Below, one piece after another: positions 8,004 through 16,939 of a DNA stretch of 49,153 nt (position 1 is its first letter; every line of letters starts with the position of its first letter). The notes under the pieces are model-generated. The model had not been told where the DNA came from and did no database searches. It worked only from the letters and a program-made list of their open reading frames with translations. Location: contig JAMOUQ010000012.1 of the NCBI GenBank assembly GCA_027068085.1, positions 1 through 49,153 on the forward strand, in the 5' to 3' direction. The position numbers and the translations under genes were made by a program. The stretch comes from Desulfobacteraceae bacterium. GTDB lineage: Bacteria > Desulfobacterota > Desulfobacteria > Desulfobacterales > Desulfosarcinaceae.

Positions 8004-10634
8004 ATGAGCACAGCTAAAGCCACTCCCATGATAAAGCAGTACTTGTCCATCAAGGAGAAGTACAAGGACGCCATTGTCTTCTATCGCATGGGAGATTTCT
8101 ACGAGATGTTCTTCCAGGATGCCGAGCTCGCCTCCCGCATCCTGGAGATAACCCTGACTTCGAGGAACAAGAACGACGCCGTCCCCGTCCCCATGTGCGG
8201 CGTGCCCTACCGGGCCGCCCAGGGTTATATCGCCAAGCTGATCGCCAGCGGATACAAGGTGGCCATCTGCGATCAGGTGGAAGATCCCGCCAAGGCCAAG
8301 GGTCTGGTTCAGAGGGAAGTGGTCAAGGTGGTCACACCCGGCATGATCGTCGACCACGAGCTGCTCGACTCCAAGACCGACAATTTTATCCTGGCCGTCT
8401 GTGAGCAGGGGGCGGTAATCGGGTTGGCCTACCTGGATATTTCCACCGGCGTTTTCCGGCTCACCGAAACGGGCGAACCCAAGGTGCTGGCCGATGAGAT
8501 AAGTCGCATCCAGCCGCGGGAGATCCTGGTGCCCCGGAGTTTTCAGCAGGCCCGGGAAGATGAACTGCTGTTTGGACAGCAAGGGCCACGGATCGCCGTC
8601 ACCCGTCTGGAAGACGGGCTTTTCAGGGCTCAAGAGGGGCGGCGCCGGCTCTGCCGTCAGCTGGGGACGCTGTCTCTCGAAGGCTTCGGCTGTCAGGACC
8701 TGACCGCCGCCCTGGGGGCTGCCGGCGCTCTTCTGGACTATGTCCAGCAGACCCAGAAGCAGGAAACACCCCATATCCGGCGGGTTGTGCCCTATTTCCT
8801 TGAAAAGTACCTGGTCATGGATCAGGCCAGTTTCCGGAACCTGGAACTGGAGCGTAACCTGAGAGACGGTGGCCGTCGCGGCAGCCTGCTGGGTGTGATA
8901 GACAAGACCGTCACCGCCATGGGCGGCAGGAAGCTCAAGCACTGGCTGCGGTACCCTTTGACAGACAGGGAGTCTGTCGAAGCCCGGCTGGAGGCGGTGG
9001 ATCAGCTCTGCCAGGAGGTAAATGTCCGCCGGCAGATCAGAAAGGCCCTGGAGGCGGTCTATGACCTGGAACGGCTTAACGCCAGGATCGCCATGGGCCA
9101 GGCCAACGGCCGGGACCTGCTTTCCCTCAGGCGTTCACTGGAGCAGTTGCCGGTGATCTGGCAGGCGTTGAAAGGGTTTACGGCGCCTCTGCTCGCCCGG
9201 CGGCCCGATCTGGATGGTATCCGGCCCCTTGCGGAGCTGATAGAGCGGGCCATCCGGGAGGACGCGCCGGTAACCATCAACGAAGGCGGGATAATCAGGA
9301 CCGGTTACAATCCCGAACTGGATGCCCTGATCAAGATCAGCCGGGATGTCAAAGGCTACCTCGCCGGCCTGGAGAACAGGGAGAGGCAGACCACCGGTAT
9401 CGGCTCCCTGAAAGTCAGGTTCAACAAGGTCTTCGGATACTATATCGAGGTTTCCAAGGCTCATTCCGACTCTGTCCCGGCCCATTATGTCCGCAAGCAG
9501 ACCCTGGTCAATGCCGAAAGGTATATCACCGAAGAGCTGAAGGAATTCGAAACCAAGGTTCTCAACGCCGAGCAGGAACGGGCAACCCTGGAACTGGAGC
9601 TTTTCAACGGTGTAAGGCAGCAGGTGGCGGCCCGTTCGGATGATATCCAGGCCCTGGCCGAATTCGTCGCCCTGCTGGATTGCCTGTGCTGTTTTGCCCA
9701 GGTTGCCGACGAGAACGACTACCACCGCCCGGTAATGGGCAGTGACGGGGTGATAGACATAGACCAGGGACGGCACCCGGTGGTGGAAAGACTGATGGCC
9801 GAGGAACGTTTCGTGCCCAACTCGGTCCGGCTGGACAATGAGCGCAACCAGGTCCTGGTGATTACCGGTCCCAACATGGCCGGCAAGTCGACTGTTTTGC
9901 GCCAGGTGGCATTGATCGTATTGCTGGCCCAGATGGGGTCCTTCGTGCCGGCCGCCGGGGCAAGGATTTCCGTGACCGACCGTATCTTTACCAGGGTGGG
10001 TGCCCTGGACAACCTGGCGGCCGGGCAGAGCACTTTCATGGTGGAGATGCAGGAGACGGCTGCCATCCTGAACAATGCCACGGCCGACAGTCTGGTGATC
10101 ATGGACGAGATAGGCCGCGGTACGAGCACCTATGACGGCATGAGCATCGCCTGGGCCGTGGCCGAGTATCTTCACGACCTGGGAGGGCACGGGGTAAAGA
10201 CCCTTTTTGCCACCCATTACCATGAGCTGACGGCTCTGGCCGGTGCCCAAAAGAGAATCCGTAACTTCAATATCGCCGTCAAGGAATGGAACGACGAGAT
10301 AATCTTCCTGCGCAAGCTGGTTCCCGGCGGTGCCAACCGCAGTTACGGCATCCAGGTGGCCCGCCTGGCCGGTATCCCCGCAGCGGTGATCGAGCGGGCC
10401 AAGGATATCCTGGCAGACATCGAAAACGACGCCTCACTGGAAAGGATAAAGAGCGCCGGGGAGGCCAAAAGCGATCCTGAGGCAGATCTTCCGGTGCAAA
10501 TGGAGTTGTTTAAACCGCCGGAAACGGATATTATCGAATCTTTATTGAATATCGATCTGGTCCGGACCACCCCCCTGGAAGCGATCAACTGTCTGAACAG
10601 GCTCCAGGAAAAGGCCCGGCGTCTGAAGGGCTGA
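8004..10634 (+). CDS. mutS: DNA mismatch repair protein MutS
   Basis: An 876-residue MutS, normal for the family. It binds mispaired bases and starts methyl-independent or MutH-type repair with MutL. The N-terminal mismatch-binding motif FYRMGDFYEMF contains the intercalating Phe and adjacent Glu at about residues 28-38. The connector, lever and clamp domains occupy the middle, followed by the ABC-type ATPase. The ATPase has Walker A GPNMAGKSTVLRQ at about residue 622, the signature/Walker B region (STFMVEMQETAAIL, LVIMDEIGRGTSTYDG) and the switch histidine segment FATHYHELT. The C-terminus ends in a short helix-turn-helix-like segment. The start codon has only a weak ribosome-binding site. 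mutL is not in the window. Confidence 0.98.
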   Translation: MSTAKATPMIKQYLSIKEKYKDAIVFYRMGDFYEMFFQDAELASRILEITLTSRNKNDAVPVPMCGVPYRAAQGYIAKLIASGYKVAICDQVEDPAKAKGLVQREVVKVVTPGMIVDHELLDSKTDNFILAVCEQGAVIGLAYLDISTGVFRLTETGEPKVLADEISRIQPREILVPRSFQQAREDELLFGQQGPRIAVTRLEDGLFRAQEGRRRLCRQLGTLSLEGFGCQDLTAALGAAGALLDYVQQTQKQETPHIRRVVPYFLEKYLVMDQASFRNLELERNLRDGGRRGSLLGVIDKTVTAMGGRKLKHWLRYPLTDRESVEARLEAVDQLCQEVNVRRQIRKALEAVYDLERLNARIAMGQANGRDLLSLRRSLEQLPVIWQALKGFTAPLLARRPDLDGIRPLAELIERAIREDAPVTINEGGIIRTGYNPELDALIKISRDVKGYLAGLENRERQTTGIGSLKVRFNKVFGYYIEVSKAHSDSVPAHYVRKQTLVNAERYITEELKEFETKVLNAEQERATLELELFNGVRQQVAARSDDIQALAEFVALLDCLCCFAQVADENDYHRPVMGSDGVIDIDQGRHPVVERLMAEERFVPNSVRLDNERNQVLVITGPNMAGKSTVLRQVALIVLLAQMGSFVPAAGARISVTDRIFTRVGALDNLAAGQSTFMVEMQETAAILNNATADSLVIMDEIGRGTSTYDGMSIAWAVAEYLHDLGGHGVKTLFATHYHELTALAGAQKRIRNFNIAVKEWNDEIIFLRKLVPGGANRSYGIQVARLAGIPAAVIERAKDILADIENDASLERIKSAGEAKSDPEADLPVQMELFKPPETDIIESLLNIDLVRTTPLEAINCLNRLQEKARRLKG

Positions 10635-10648
10635 GGAAAAGAGGCAAG

Positions 10649-12715
10649 GTGCTTGGCGGATTTGCAAAAGATGATATGCCGGCCGGGATGAGATTGCCCG
10701 CCGGGAATTGGGAGCCGGTGAAAAACCGGGCCGGACTATGTTTGGCTCTGGCAGTTCTGCTGGTGCTGGCAGGCTGGTCCGCGGCGGCCATGGCGGTTGC
10801 CGGTACGCTGAACTGCCGGGACAGGTATTACGAGGCCGAACGCTGTAACCTCGGCCTGCAGAAAAGTCCCGCCCGCCAGAAGTACAGAGATTCGTGGCTG
10901 AGATGTATCGGCAAGTATAAATCGATTTACCGGCACGAACCTTCCAGCCCCTGGGCGGCAGTCGGCCTTTACCGTGCCGGCCAGCTGTATCTCCGGCTTT
11001 ATCGCCGCTCCGGCAAGTCTGCCGACAGACAGGCGGCCATTGATACTTTCAGAACCCTGGCCGCCCGATACCCCAAGAGCGCTTACCGGTCCAAGGCCCT
11101 GGCCGCTCTCTATCGCCTGGGAGTCAAAGGGCCGGTTGCAAAGGCTCCCGTGGCCAGGCCTTCGCCGGAAGATCTGTTCCAGGCGGCCAAACGCTCCTGG
11201 CAGAGGCTCAAGGCCAACAAGAGGCATCAGAAATACAGGGACAAATGGCTTGCCTGTATCAGGGCCTTTGACAAGGCCTACCGGGCCGATCCCAATGGCT
11301 CCCGCGCCGCCGAGGCCCTTTACTTGAAGGCCCGGCTCTACCGGAGATTGTACGAAAAATCGCTGCGCCCGGCCGACAGACAGGCGGCCGATGAAACCTA
11401 TGCCTTGCTGCTGAGACGTTTTCCCGGTACCAAATGGGCCGCCCGGGCAAGTCGCGACAGGAGCGGAAAGGGATCAGGCGGCACGGGAAAGCCCGATGAC
11501 AGGCTGGCGGATCTGATTGCCGCCGGTGGCGATGGCGGCAGCGGCCCGGTTGCCGGAAGCGGCGGCAAGGCAAGCTCGCGGCCGGCCACGGTGGCCTCGA
11601 TCCGTTACTGGTCAAATCCCAATTATACCCGCGTGGTCATCGACGCCGACCGGGAGACGACTTACAGTTACCGGATGCTGAGACGCGACCCCAGCCTGAA
11701 CAAGCCCCGCCGTCTTTACATCGATGTGGGCAACAGCCGTCTGGGGCGCAACATCCAGCGGCATGTGGCCATCAACGACGAGCTGCTGCTGGATGCCAGG
11801 GCCGCTCAGTATACCGCCGACACGGTCAGGGTGGTGGTTGATATCAAGTCTTACAGCCACTACAAGGTCTTTCCCCTGAAAAATCCTTTCAGGATCGTCG
11901 TGGACGTCTGGGGTCAGAGAAACCCCCGGGGAGACACCGTCATCGTCGCCAAACCGAAGAAGGGCAGACTTTCCAAAGGCGCCATCGCCAAGCAGTTCGC
12001 TCTGCGGGTGGGAAAGATCGTCATCGATCCGGGCCATGGCGGGCGCGATTACGGGGCTCCGGGCTACTACCGGGGGGTTCACGAAAAGTACATCGTTTTG
12101 AAGATCGCCAAGAGGCTCAAGCGCAAGATCGAAGACCAGCTCCACTGCCGGGTGATAATGACCAGGACCGATGACCGCTATCTGACCCTGGAGGAAAGGA
12201 CCGCCATTGCCAATACCCGCAATGCCGATCTTTTCATTTCCATCCATACCAATGCCGCCCGTGACAAGAGGGCTTACGGGGTGGAGACCTATATTTTGAA
12301 TCTGGCCACCAATGATGAGGCCATCCGGGTGGCGGCCAGGGAGAACATGACCTCCACCAAGAACATAAGCGATCTGGATTCCATCATGGAGTCCCTGATG
12401 CAGAACGTGAAAGTAAATGAATCGGCCAGGCTGGCCAACTACATCCAGGACGGGATTGTCAGGAAACTGAAAAAGCGTTACAGCCGGATCAGGAACAAGG
12501 GGGTCAACCAGGCGCCTTTCTATGTCCTGTTGGGTGCCGACATGCCGGCGGTATTGGTCGAGACGTCGTTTATCAGCAATCCGCGCGAGTGCAAGCGCCT
12601 GACCGATCCCAAGTATCAGGATCAGCTTTGCCAGGGTATAGTGGACGGGATCAAAAGGTACATGCAGGAGATCAATCCCACCATTCTGGCCGGGCCGGAG
12701 CGGGCCGGCAGGTGA
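10649..12715 (+). CDS. amiC: Periplasmic N-acetylmuramoyl-L-alanine amidase
   Basis: A 688-residue exported amidase that cleaves the amide bond between N-acetylmuramic acid and L-alanine in peptidoglycan during cell separation. A hydrophobic signal segment (CLALAVLLVLAGWSAAAMAVA) follows a GTG-start N-terminus; ATGs at 10676 and 10688 are alternatives. A duplicated helical module comes next (see the separate repeat entry), then an AMIN domain around residues 315-425 that targets septal peptidoglycan. The Amidase_3 domain spans about 450-680 with zinc ligands in IDPGHGG, VHEKYI and ISIHTNA, and the catalytic Glu in VLVETSFISN. The long N-terminal repeat makes it larger than E. coli AmiC. It lies 14 nt after mutS and may share its transcript. 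Confidence 0.93.
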   Translation: MLGGFAKDDMPAGMRLPAGNWEPVKNRAGLCLALAVLLVLAGWSAAAMAVAGTLNCRDRYYEAERCNLGLQKSPARQKYRDSWLRCIGKYKSIYRHEPSSPWAAVGLYRAGQLYLRLYRRSGKSADRQAAIDTFRTLAARYPKSAYRSKALAALYRLGVKGPVAKAPVARPSPEDLFQAAKRSWQRLKANKRHQKYRDKWLACIRAFDKAYRADPNGSRAAEALYLKARLYRRLYEKSLRPADRQAADETYALLLRRFPGTKWAARASRDRSGKGSGGTGKPDDRLADLIAAGGDGGSGPVAGSGGKASSRPATVASIRYWSNPNYTRVVIDADRETTYSYRMLRRDPSLNKPRRLYIDVGNSRLGRNIQRHVAINDELLLDARAAQYTADTVRVVVDIKSYSHYKVFPLKNPFRIVVDVWGQRNPRGDTVIVAKPKKGRLSKGAIAKQFALRVGKIVIDPGHGGRDYGAPGYYRGVHEKYIVLKIAKRLKRKIEDQLHCRVIMTRTDDRYLTLEERTAIANTRNADLFISIHTNAARDKRAYGVETYILNLATNDEAIRVAARENMTSTKNISDLDSIMESLMQNVKVNESARLANYIQDGIVRKLKKRYSRIRNKGVNQAPFYVLLGADMPAVLVETSFISNPRECKRLTDPKYQDQLCQGIVDGIKRYMQEINPTILAGPERAGR
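10820..11453 (+). repeat. Internal tandem duplication in the amidase
   Basis: Two copies of an approximately 100-residue helical module lie head to tail in the amidase, beginning near 10820 and near 11168. The matching landmarks are QKYRDSWLRCI / QKYRDKWLACI, then LYRAGQLYLRLY / LYLKARLYRRLY, then SADRQAAIDTF / PADRQAADETY, and ARYPKSAYRSKA / RRFPGTKWAARA. The spacing of landmarks is preserved in both copies, so this is a true duplication of a TPR-like unit rather than chance similarity. Confidence 0.8.
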
Positions 12716-12859
12716 TCTTCCGGGACCGCCTGCGGAAAATCGACACCGGCCGGTTTTTTTCGAAAACTGAAATTTGCGGTTTGCCCGATTGCCGGGCCAA
12801 CCCGGGTTTGGGAAAGTAATTTGAGTCCGATTAGTCAATTCAGCAACCAGGAGGAAATG

Positions 12860-13651
12860 ATGAGTTACGAGAACATCGTCTTTGAAGTCAAGGAAGAAAT
12901 TGCAACCATAACCTTCAATCGGCCCAAAGCTTTGAACGCAATCAACAGCGCCTTGCTGGCAGAATTGAAACAGGCCCTGGATTCCATCGAGGAAAATGAA
13001 GAGATAAGGGTCGTGGTGCTGACAGGAGCCGGAGACAAAGCCTTCGTGGCCGGTGCCGACATAAGCGAGCTGGCCAGTTTCAGTCCCCTCCAGGGCAAAC
13101 TCTTTTCCCAGAAGGGACAGGCCATCATCAGCCGCATCCAGGCCCTTCCGATTCCGGCTATTGCCGCCGTAAACGGTTATGCCCTGGGCGGCGGCAGTGA
13201 GATCGCCCTGGCCTGTGATTTCATCTATGCTTCGGACAAGGCCACCTTCGGGCTGCCCGAGATCACCCTGGGAATAATTCCGGGTTTCGGAGGAACCCAG
13301 CGTTTGCCGCGCCTGATAGGGGCCAATATGGCCAAGGAACTGATTTTCACCGGCAGGCTGGTTCCGGCCCCGGAAGCCGCCCAGCTGGGAATGGTCAACA
13401 AGGTGGTGCCGGCCGAGCAGCTTATGGACAAGGTCTACGAAACGGCCAAGGCCATTGCCGCCAAGGGCCAGGTGGCCCTGCGGGCGGCCAAGGAAGCCGT
13501 CAACCACGGCCTCAACACCGATCTGGTTACCGGTCTGGCCATTGAAGTAGATGCTTTTACCGTCTGCATGACCAGCCCGGATGCCAAGGAAGGCACGACG
13601 GCTTTCATGGAAAAGCGCAAAGCCAAGTTCAGCGGCAAGCTTAGCGGATAG
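12860..13651 (+). CDS. Enoyl-CoA hydratase (crotonase)
   Basis: A 263-residue crotonase-family hydratase, adding water to trans-2-enoyl-CoA in fatty-acid or butyrate metabolism. The oxyanion-hole and catalytic regions are clear: AFVAGADISELASF at about residues 58-71, ALGGGSEIALACD carrying the first catalytic Glu, and LPEITLGIIPGFGGTQRLPR carrying the second. ATG 12860 is chosen because a strong AGGAGG lies 5 nt upstream; the adjacent ATG at 12857 would be only 2 nt away. It stands alone, without thiolase or 3-hydroxyacyl-CoA dehydrogenase beside it. Crotonase specificity cannot be read from sequence alone, but it resembles short-chain 3-hydroxybutyryl-CoA dehydratases. An acyl-CoA dehydrogenase is encoded at 24744-25904 on the other strand. 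Confidence 0.88.
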   Translation: MSYENIVFEVKEEIATITFNRPKALNAINSALLAELKQALDSIEENEEIRVVVLTGAGDKAFVAGADISELASFSPLQGKLFSQKGQAIISRIQALPIPAIAAVNGYALGGGSEIALACDFIYASDKATFGLPEITLGIIPGFGGTQRLPRLIGANMAKELIFTGRLVPAPEAAQLGMVNKVVPAEQLMDKVYETAKAIAAKGQVALRAAKEAVNHGLNTDLVTGLAIEVDAFTVCMTSPDAKEGTTAFMEKRKAKFSGKLSG

Positions 13652-13869
13652 TTTTGCCTGACAAGCAGCCGGGTTCCGGCCTGTCCGCGATGCCCCGGAG
13701 ATTGCTTCAGGGCGGCGGACTGCCGGTAGTTTCTTTACAGACCTTGTCGTATGAGGGACGGTATATGTTTTCGCGCCCTGCTTTTTGCCGGCGGGTACGG
13801 TATTTTCTTCTTCAGAAAGTTCGCCCGAGGGAAAAAGCGGTGTTGAAACAAGCAAGACGCACTTACAGA

Positions 13870-13911
13870 CCATGGGCAGGCGGCCCAACGGCCCTCTGCC
13901 CATGGTTTTTT
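13870..13911 (+). terminator. Strong intrinsic terminator
   Basis: A 10-bp perfect stem (CCATGGGCAG with CTGCCCATGG) extended internally by GGCC/GGCC pairing, followed directly by a run of six T on the plus strand. On the minus strand no T-run follows, so it terminates plus-strand transcription, either of the crotonase message or of a separate small transcript. Confidence 0.85.
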
Positions 13912-14043
13912 ATTGGCCGGAGCTGCTGTCAGGATCCGGACCTGCGCTCCTGCCGGAGTGAAGTCCGGCACCATAGTGCCGATATAGTAATTGCGGCGGA
14001 CTGTCCGGATAACCGGATTCACGGATGGCCGGGGGGATATAGA

Positions 14044-14072
14044 TTGACACCTCCGGCAGCATTTGGTTATAT
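14044..14072 (+). promoter_or_regulatory. Predicted sigma70-type promoter
   Basis: TTGACA, a 17-nt spacer and TTATAT: an exact -35 consensus, optimal spacing and an acceptable -10. It lies about 200 nt upstream of the small membrane-protein gene and so probably drives it and the pilB-like gene. Confidence 0.55.
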
Positions 14073-14278
14073 CAATGTTATTGATAGGATAGGGATACCG
14101 GAGTATCGGACCGGTGCTTTTGAAGGCAGGTGTTCGTCATGGGCCGGGTGCGGCCTTTCCGTTCAGGCTGCCGCAGGCGGCAAGTTCTTTCGCGGGTTTG
14201 CCTGACTGCCAACGGCAAGTAAAATGAACTGCTGCCGGCGCTGACACGAACCAAAAGGGAAAGCGGGTTTGTTCTGTC

Positions 14279-14512
14279 ATGGGTAATGGAATCGGACAGT
14301 TGATTTGGGCAGTAGCGCTGCTGGCAGCAGGTGTCGGCGTCTTTTTCAGGGTCGAGCAGGTGATGCCCAGGCTGGTTGAGTTCAGCCATTTCGCTGCCGC
14401 CCGGTGGTTTATCAGGTTCTGCTTCTATCTGATGGCCGTTGTTCTGATCGGGGGAGGAGTGAAGAAAATTATCGCCTTCGGACGCGGTCGCACCGGCCGG
14501 TCCGACAAATAG
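14279..14512 (+). CDS. Small two-helix membrane protein
   Basis: A 77-residue protein with two predicted transmembrane helices: IGQLIWAVALLAAGVGVFF at the N-terminus and FCFYLMAVVLIGGGVKKII near the C-terminus, joined by a short basic/aromatic loop, with an Arg/Lys-rich C-terminal tail. I do not recognise the family. The hydrophobic pattern and the absence of another plausible gene in the stretch support it being real; the ribosome-binding site is weak. It precedes the PilB/GspE-like ATPase by about 30 nt in the same direction, so it could be a membrane partner for that orphan ATPase; this is inference from position only. Confidence 0.55.
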   Translation: MGNGIGQLIWAVALLAAGVGVFFRVEQVMPRLVEFSHFAAARWFIRFCFYLMAVVLIGGGVKKIIAFGRGRTGRSDK

Positions 14513-14546
14513 CAAGATCAACCGTAAATTTGCCAAGGTGACAACC

Positions 14547-16856
14547 ATGCTTAAACATTCGAAGACGCCGGCCGAAACAGATGACGGGCTGCGTGATTTG
14601 AAGTCCGAAGTCGAGTACAGAGCCAGGCTGCAGGAAATAGGCAACAAGATAAACGCCGCCAGCAATCTGGATGAGATTCTAATCGACCTGAAAGACGACA
14701 TAACCAGTCTGTTCGAATGCGAGCGGCTGACTGTCTACGTGGTCGACGGTATAAAGCGCGAGCTGGTGTCACGCTTCAAGTCCGGCAACGAGATAGCCGA
14801 GATCAGGATACCGGTGGACAAAAATTCAATTGCCGGCTATTCCGCCTATACCCAGAAGCTGATCAATATAGCCGATGTCTATGATGACAGGGAGCTTTCC
14901 CGGATAGACCCCGACCTGAAATTCGACAAGAGCTGGGACCAGCAGACAGGTTTCAGGACCCGCCAGGTGCTCGTGTATCCCATCATCTTTCAGAAATACC
15001 TGATGGGAGCCCTCCAGCTGATCAACCGCAAGGACGATACCCCTTTTACCAGGGACGACGAAAAGTCCGTTCAGGAGCTTGCCAAGATCATCGGGATTGC
15101 CATCTACAACCAGAAAAGGATGGCGAGCAGGGCCCGGCGCACAAAGTATGACTATCTGCTGGAAAATCACCTTCTTACCCAGCGTGAGCTTTCCAAGGCC
15201 GTGAGCGAGGCCCGCCAGCGAAACGAGCCTGTGGAAGCAATCCTGATGAAAAATTACAGTATTCCCAAAACCGAAATAGGGGAATCGCTGTCGCGTTATT
15301 ACAAGGTGCCCTTCGTGGCCTATAATTCATCCTGTCCGATTCCCGGCGAATTGCTCCAGGGGCTTAAGGTTCCCTTTTTGCGGAACAATCTCTGGGTCCC
15401 CCTGCGCAATGAGGAAGGCCGGCCGGTCATCGCCATCGATGATCCCCACGATCTGAAGCGGCTCGATGAGATAAAGGCCCTTTTCCCCGGCAAGCAGCTG
15501 AAGTTCGTGGTCTCCCTGAAACAGGACATTCTCGATTTCATCAAGCTTTTCACCCACGACGAGAAGGAGATGGCCGAGATAGACCAGATTCTGTCTCAGC
15601 TCCAGGAAGAGACCGAGGAGATCGAAGAAGCAGAGTCTTCGGTGGGCGAAGAAGACAGCGCCGTTGTCCAGCTGGTCAACAAGATCATCCTGGACGCTTA
15701 CGCAAGGGGTGCTTCCGACATTCACATCGAGCCATATCCGGGCAAAGAGAACACCCAGGTGCGGATCAGGGTCGACGGATCCTGCACCGTATACCAGACC
15801 ATTCCTTTCAACTACAAGAACGCGGTGGTGTCGCGTATCAAGATCATGGCCGACCTGGACATCGCCGAGCGGAGGCTGCCCCAGGACGGAAAGATCAAGT
15901 TCAAGAAGTTCGGCGGCAAGGACATTGAACTGCGTGTTGCCACCATCCCCACCCAGGGGGGGCTGGAAGACGTCGTCATGCGTATCCTGGCCGCCGGAGA
16001 ACCGATACCGCTGGACAAGATAGGTTTTTCCAAACGCAATTACGAGAATTTCCTCAATGCCGTGGTAAAGCCGTACGGGCTTATTCTGGTCTGCGGCCCC
16101 ACCGGGTCCGGTAAAACCACGACCCTGCATTCGGCCCTGGCTTACATCAACAAGACCGAAACCAAGATCTGGACCGCCGAGGACCCGGTGGAAATAACCC
16201 AGAAGGGACTGCGCCAGGTTCAGGTCAAACCCAAGATCGGATTCGACTTTGCCGCCGCCATGCGGTCATTTCTGCGGGCCGACCCGGATGTGATCATGGT
16301 CGGTGAAATGCGTGACAAGGAAACGACTCATATCGGCATCGAAGCCTCCCTCACCGGTCACCTTGTTTTTTCAACCCTTCACACCAACAGCGCTCCGGAA
16401 AGTATAACCCGTTTGCTGGACATGGGGATGGACCCGTTCAACTTCGCCGACGCCATCATCTGCATCATGGCCCAGCGCCTGGTGCGGACCCTGTGCAAGG
16501 ACTGCAAAAAGCCTTATACGCCCACAAAGGGCGAATACGAAGAACTGGTGAGGGAATACGGAGTCGAGCAATTCGAAAAGAATGTCAACATTCCTTACAG
16601 CGATGACCTGGTGCTTGCCAAGGCCAACGGTTGTGAAATGTGCAACGGAACAGGTTACCGCGGCCGCATGGGTATCCATGAGCTCTTGGTCGGCACCGAA
16701 GAGATGAAAAAGCTCATCCAGCGCAAGGCGAAGATGGAAGAGATACGGAATCAGGCTCTTGCCGACGGAATGACCACCCTGAAACAGGATGGTATCGAAA
16801 AGATTTTCCAGGGACACACCGACCTGCTGCAGGTCAGGAAGGTGTGTATCAAGTAA
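14547..16856 (+). CDS. GAF-MshEN-PilB/GspE secretion ATPase
   Basis: A 769-residue type IV pilus/type II secretion assembly ATPase with an added N-terminal sensory domain. Residues about 20-190 form a GAF domain (LFECERLTVYVVDG, then GFRTRQVLVYPIIF and LMGALQLINRKDD). Residues about 200-330 match the MshEN/GspE N-terminal domain, which in some relatives binds cyclic di-GMP. The ATPase follows with Walker A GPTGSGKTTTL near residue 518, the Asp box WTAEDPVEIT, Walker B DPDVIMVGEMRD, the His box STLHTN, and a zinc site formed by CKDC and CEMC. Canonical PilB and GspE lack a GAF domain, so ligand control is suggested. ATG 14547 is used (AAGG 8 nt upstream); GTG at 14538 is an alternative. No pilin, PilC or secretin gene is nearby. 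Confidence 0.9.
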   Translation: MLKHSKTPAETDDGLRDLKSEVEYRARLQEIGNKINAASNLDEILIDLKDDITSLFECERLTVYVVDGIKRELVSRFKSGNEIAEIRIPVDKNSIAGYSAYTQKLINIADVYDDRELSRIDPDLKFDKSWDQQTGFRTRQVLVYPIIFQKYLMGALQLINRKDDTPFTRDDEKSVQELAKIIGIAIYNQKRMASRARRTKYDYLLENHLLTQRELSKAVSEARQRNEPVEAILMKNYSIPKTEIGESLSRYYKVPFVAYNSSCPIPGELLQGLKVPFLRNNLWVPLRNEEGRPVIAIDDPHDLKRLDEIKALFPGKQLKFVVSLKQDILDFIKLFTHDEKEMAEIDQILSQLQEETEEIEEAESSVGEEDSAVVQLVNKIILDAYARGASDIHIEPYPGKENTQVRIRVDGSCTVYQTIPFNYKNAVVSRIKIMADLDIAERRLPQDGKIKFKKFGGKDIELRVATIPTQGGLEDVVMRILAAGEPIPLDKIGFSKRNYENFLNAVVKPYGLILVCGPTGSGKTTTLHSALAYINKTETKIWTAEDPVEITQKGLRQVQVKPKIGFDFAAAMRSFLRADPDVIMVGEMRDKETTHIGIEASLTGHLVFSTLHTNSAPESITRLLDMGMDPFNFADAIICIMAQRLVRTLCKDCKKPYTPTKGEYEELVREYGVEQFEKNVNIPYSDDLVLAKANGCEMCNGTGYRGRMGIHELLVGTEEMKKLIQRKAKMEEIRNQALADGMTTLKQDGIEKIFQGHTDLLQVRKVCIK

Positions 16857-16872
16857 GCCGGATTACTTCCGC

Positions 16873-16896
16873 AACCGGTGGATATGCTGCCGGTTT
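16873..16896 (+). terminator. Weak terminator candidate
   Basis: A 6-bp inverted repeat (AACCGG with CCGGTT, 11-nt loop) ending in a short T-rich tract, in the 83-nt gap between convergent genes. It is marginal and might not terminate efficiently. Confidence 0.25.
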
Positions 16897-16939
16897 CTGT
16901 CTGACAAATCCGGCGGCAAGGTGAAAAGATCCTTAAATT

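Larger units (their letters stand above)
13652..14278. other. Non-coding stretch after the crotonase gene
   Basis: About 630 nt without a convincing gene. Open frames crossing it have proline/arginine-rich, low-complexity translations with no recognisable domain. It holds a strong intrinsic terminator (13870-13911) about 220 nt after the crotonase stop and a sigma70-like promoter (14044-14072). Between them are several short GC-rich inverted repeats built on TCCGG. The long distance from stop to terminator leaves room for a long 3' UTR or a small RNA ending at that terminator. Confidence 0.6.

Noticed and set aside
12741-12772. ACCGGCCGGT followed by a T-run after the amidase gene
   Set aside because: The palindrome has no room for a loop and no longer stem could be built, so it is not a convincing terminator.
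11612-13903. A 763-codon minus-strand open frame antisense to the amidase and crotonase genes
   Set aside because: It lies opposite well-supported genes with intact catalytic motifs; its translation is repetitive and has no recognisable domain. Long antisense frames are expected in GC-rich DNA.
13654-14205. A 183-codon plus-strand frame filling the gap after the crotonase gene
   Set aside because: It crosses a strong terminator and a promoter, has low-complexity translation and no family resemblance.
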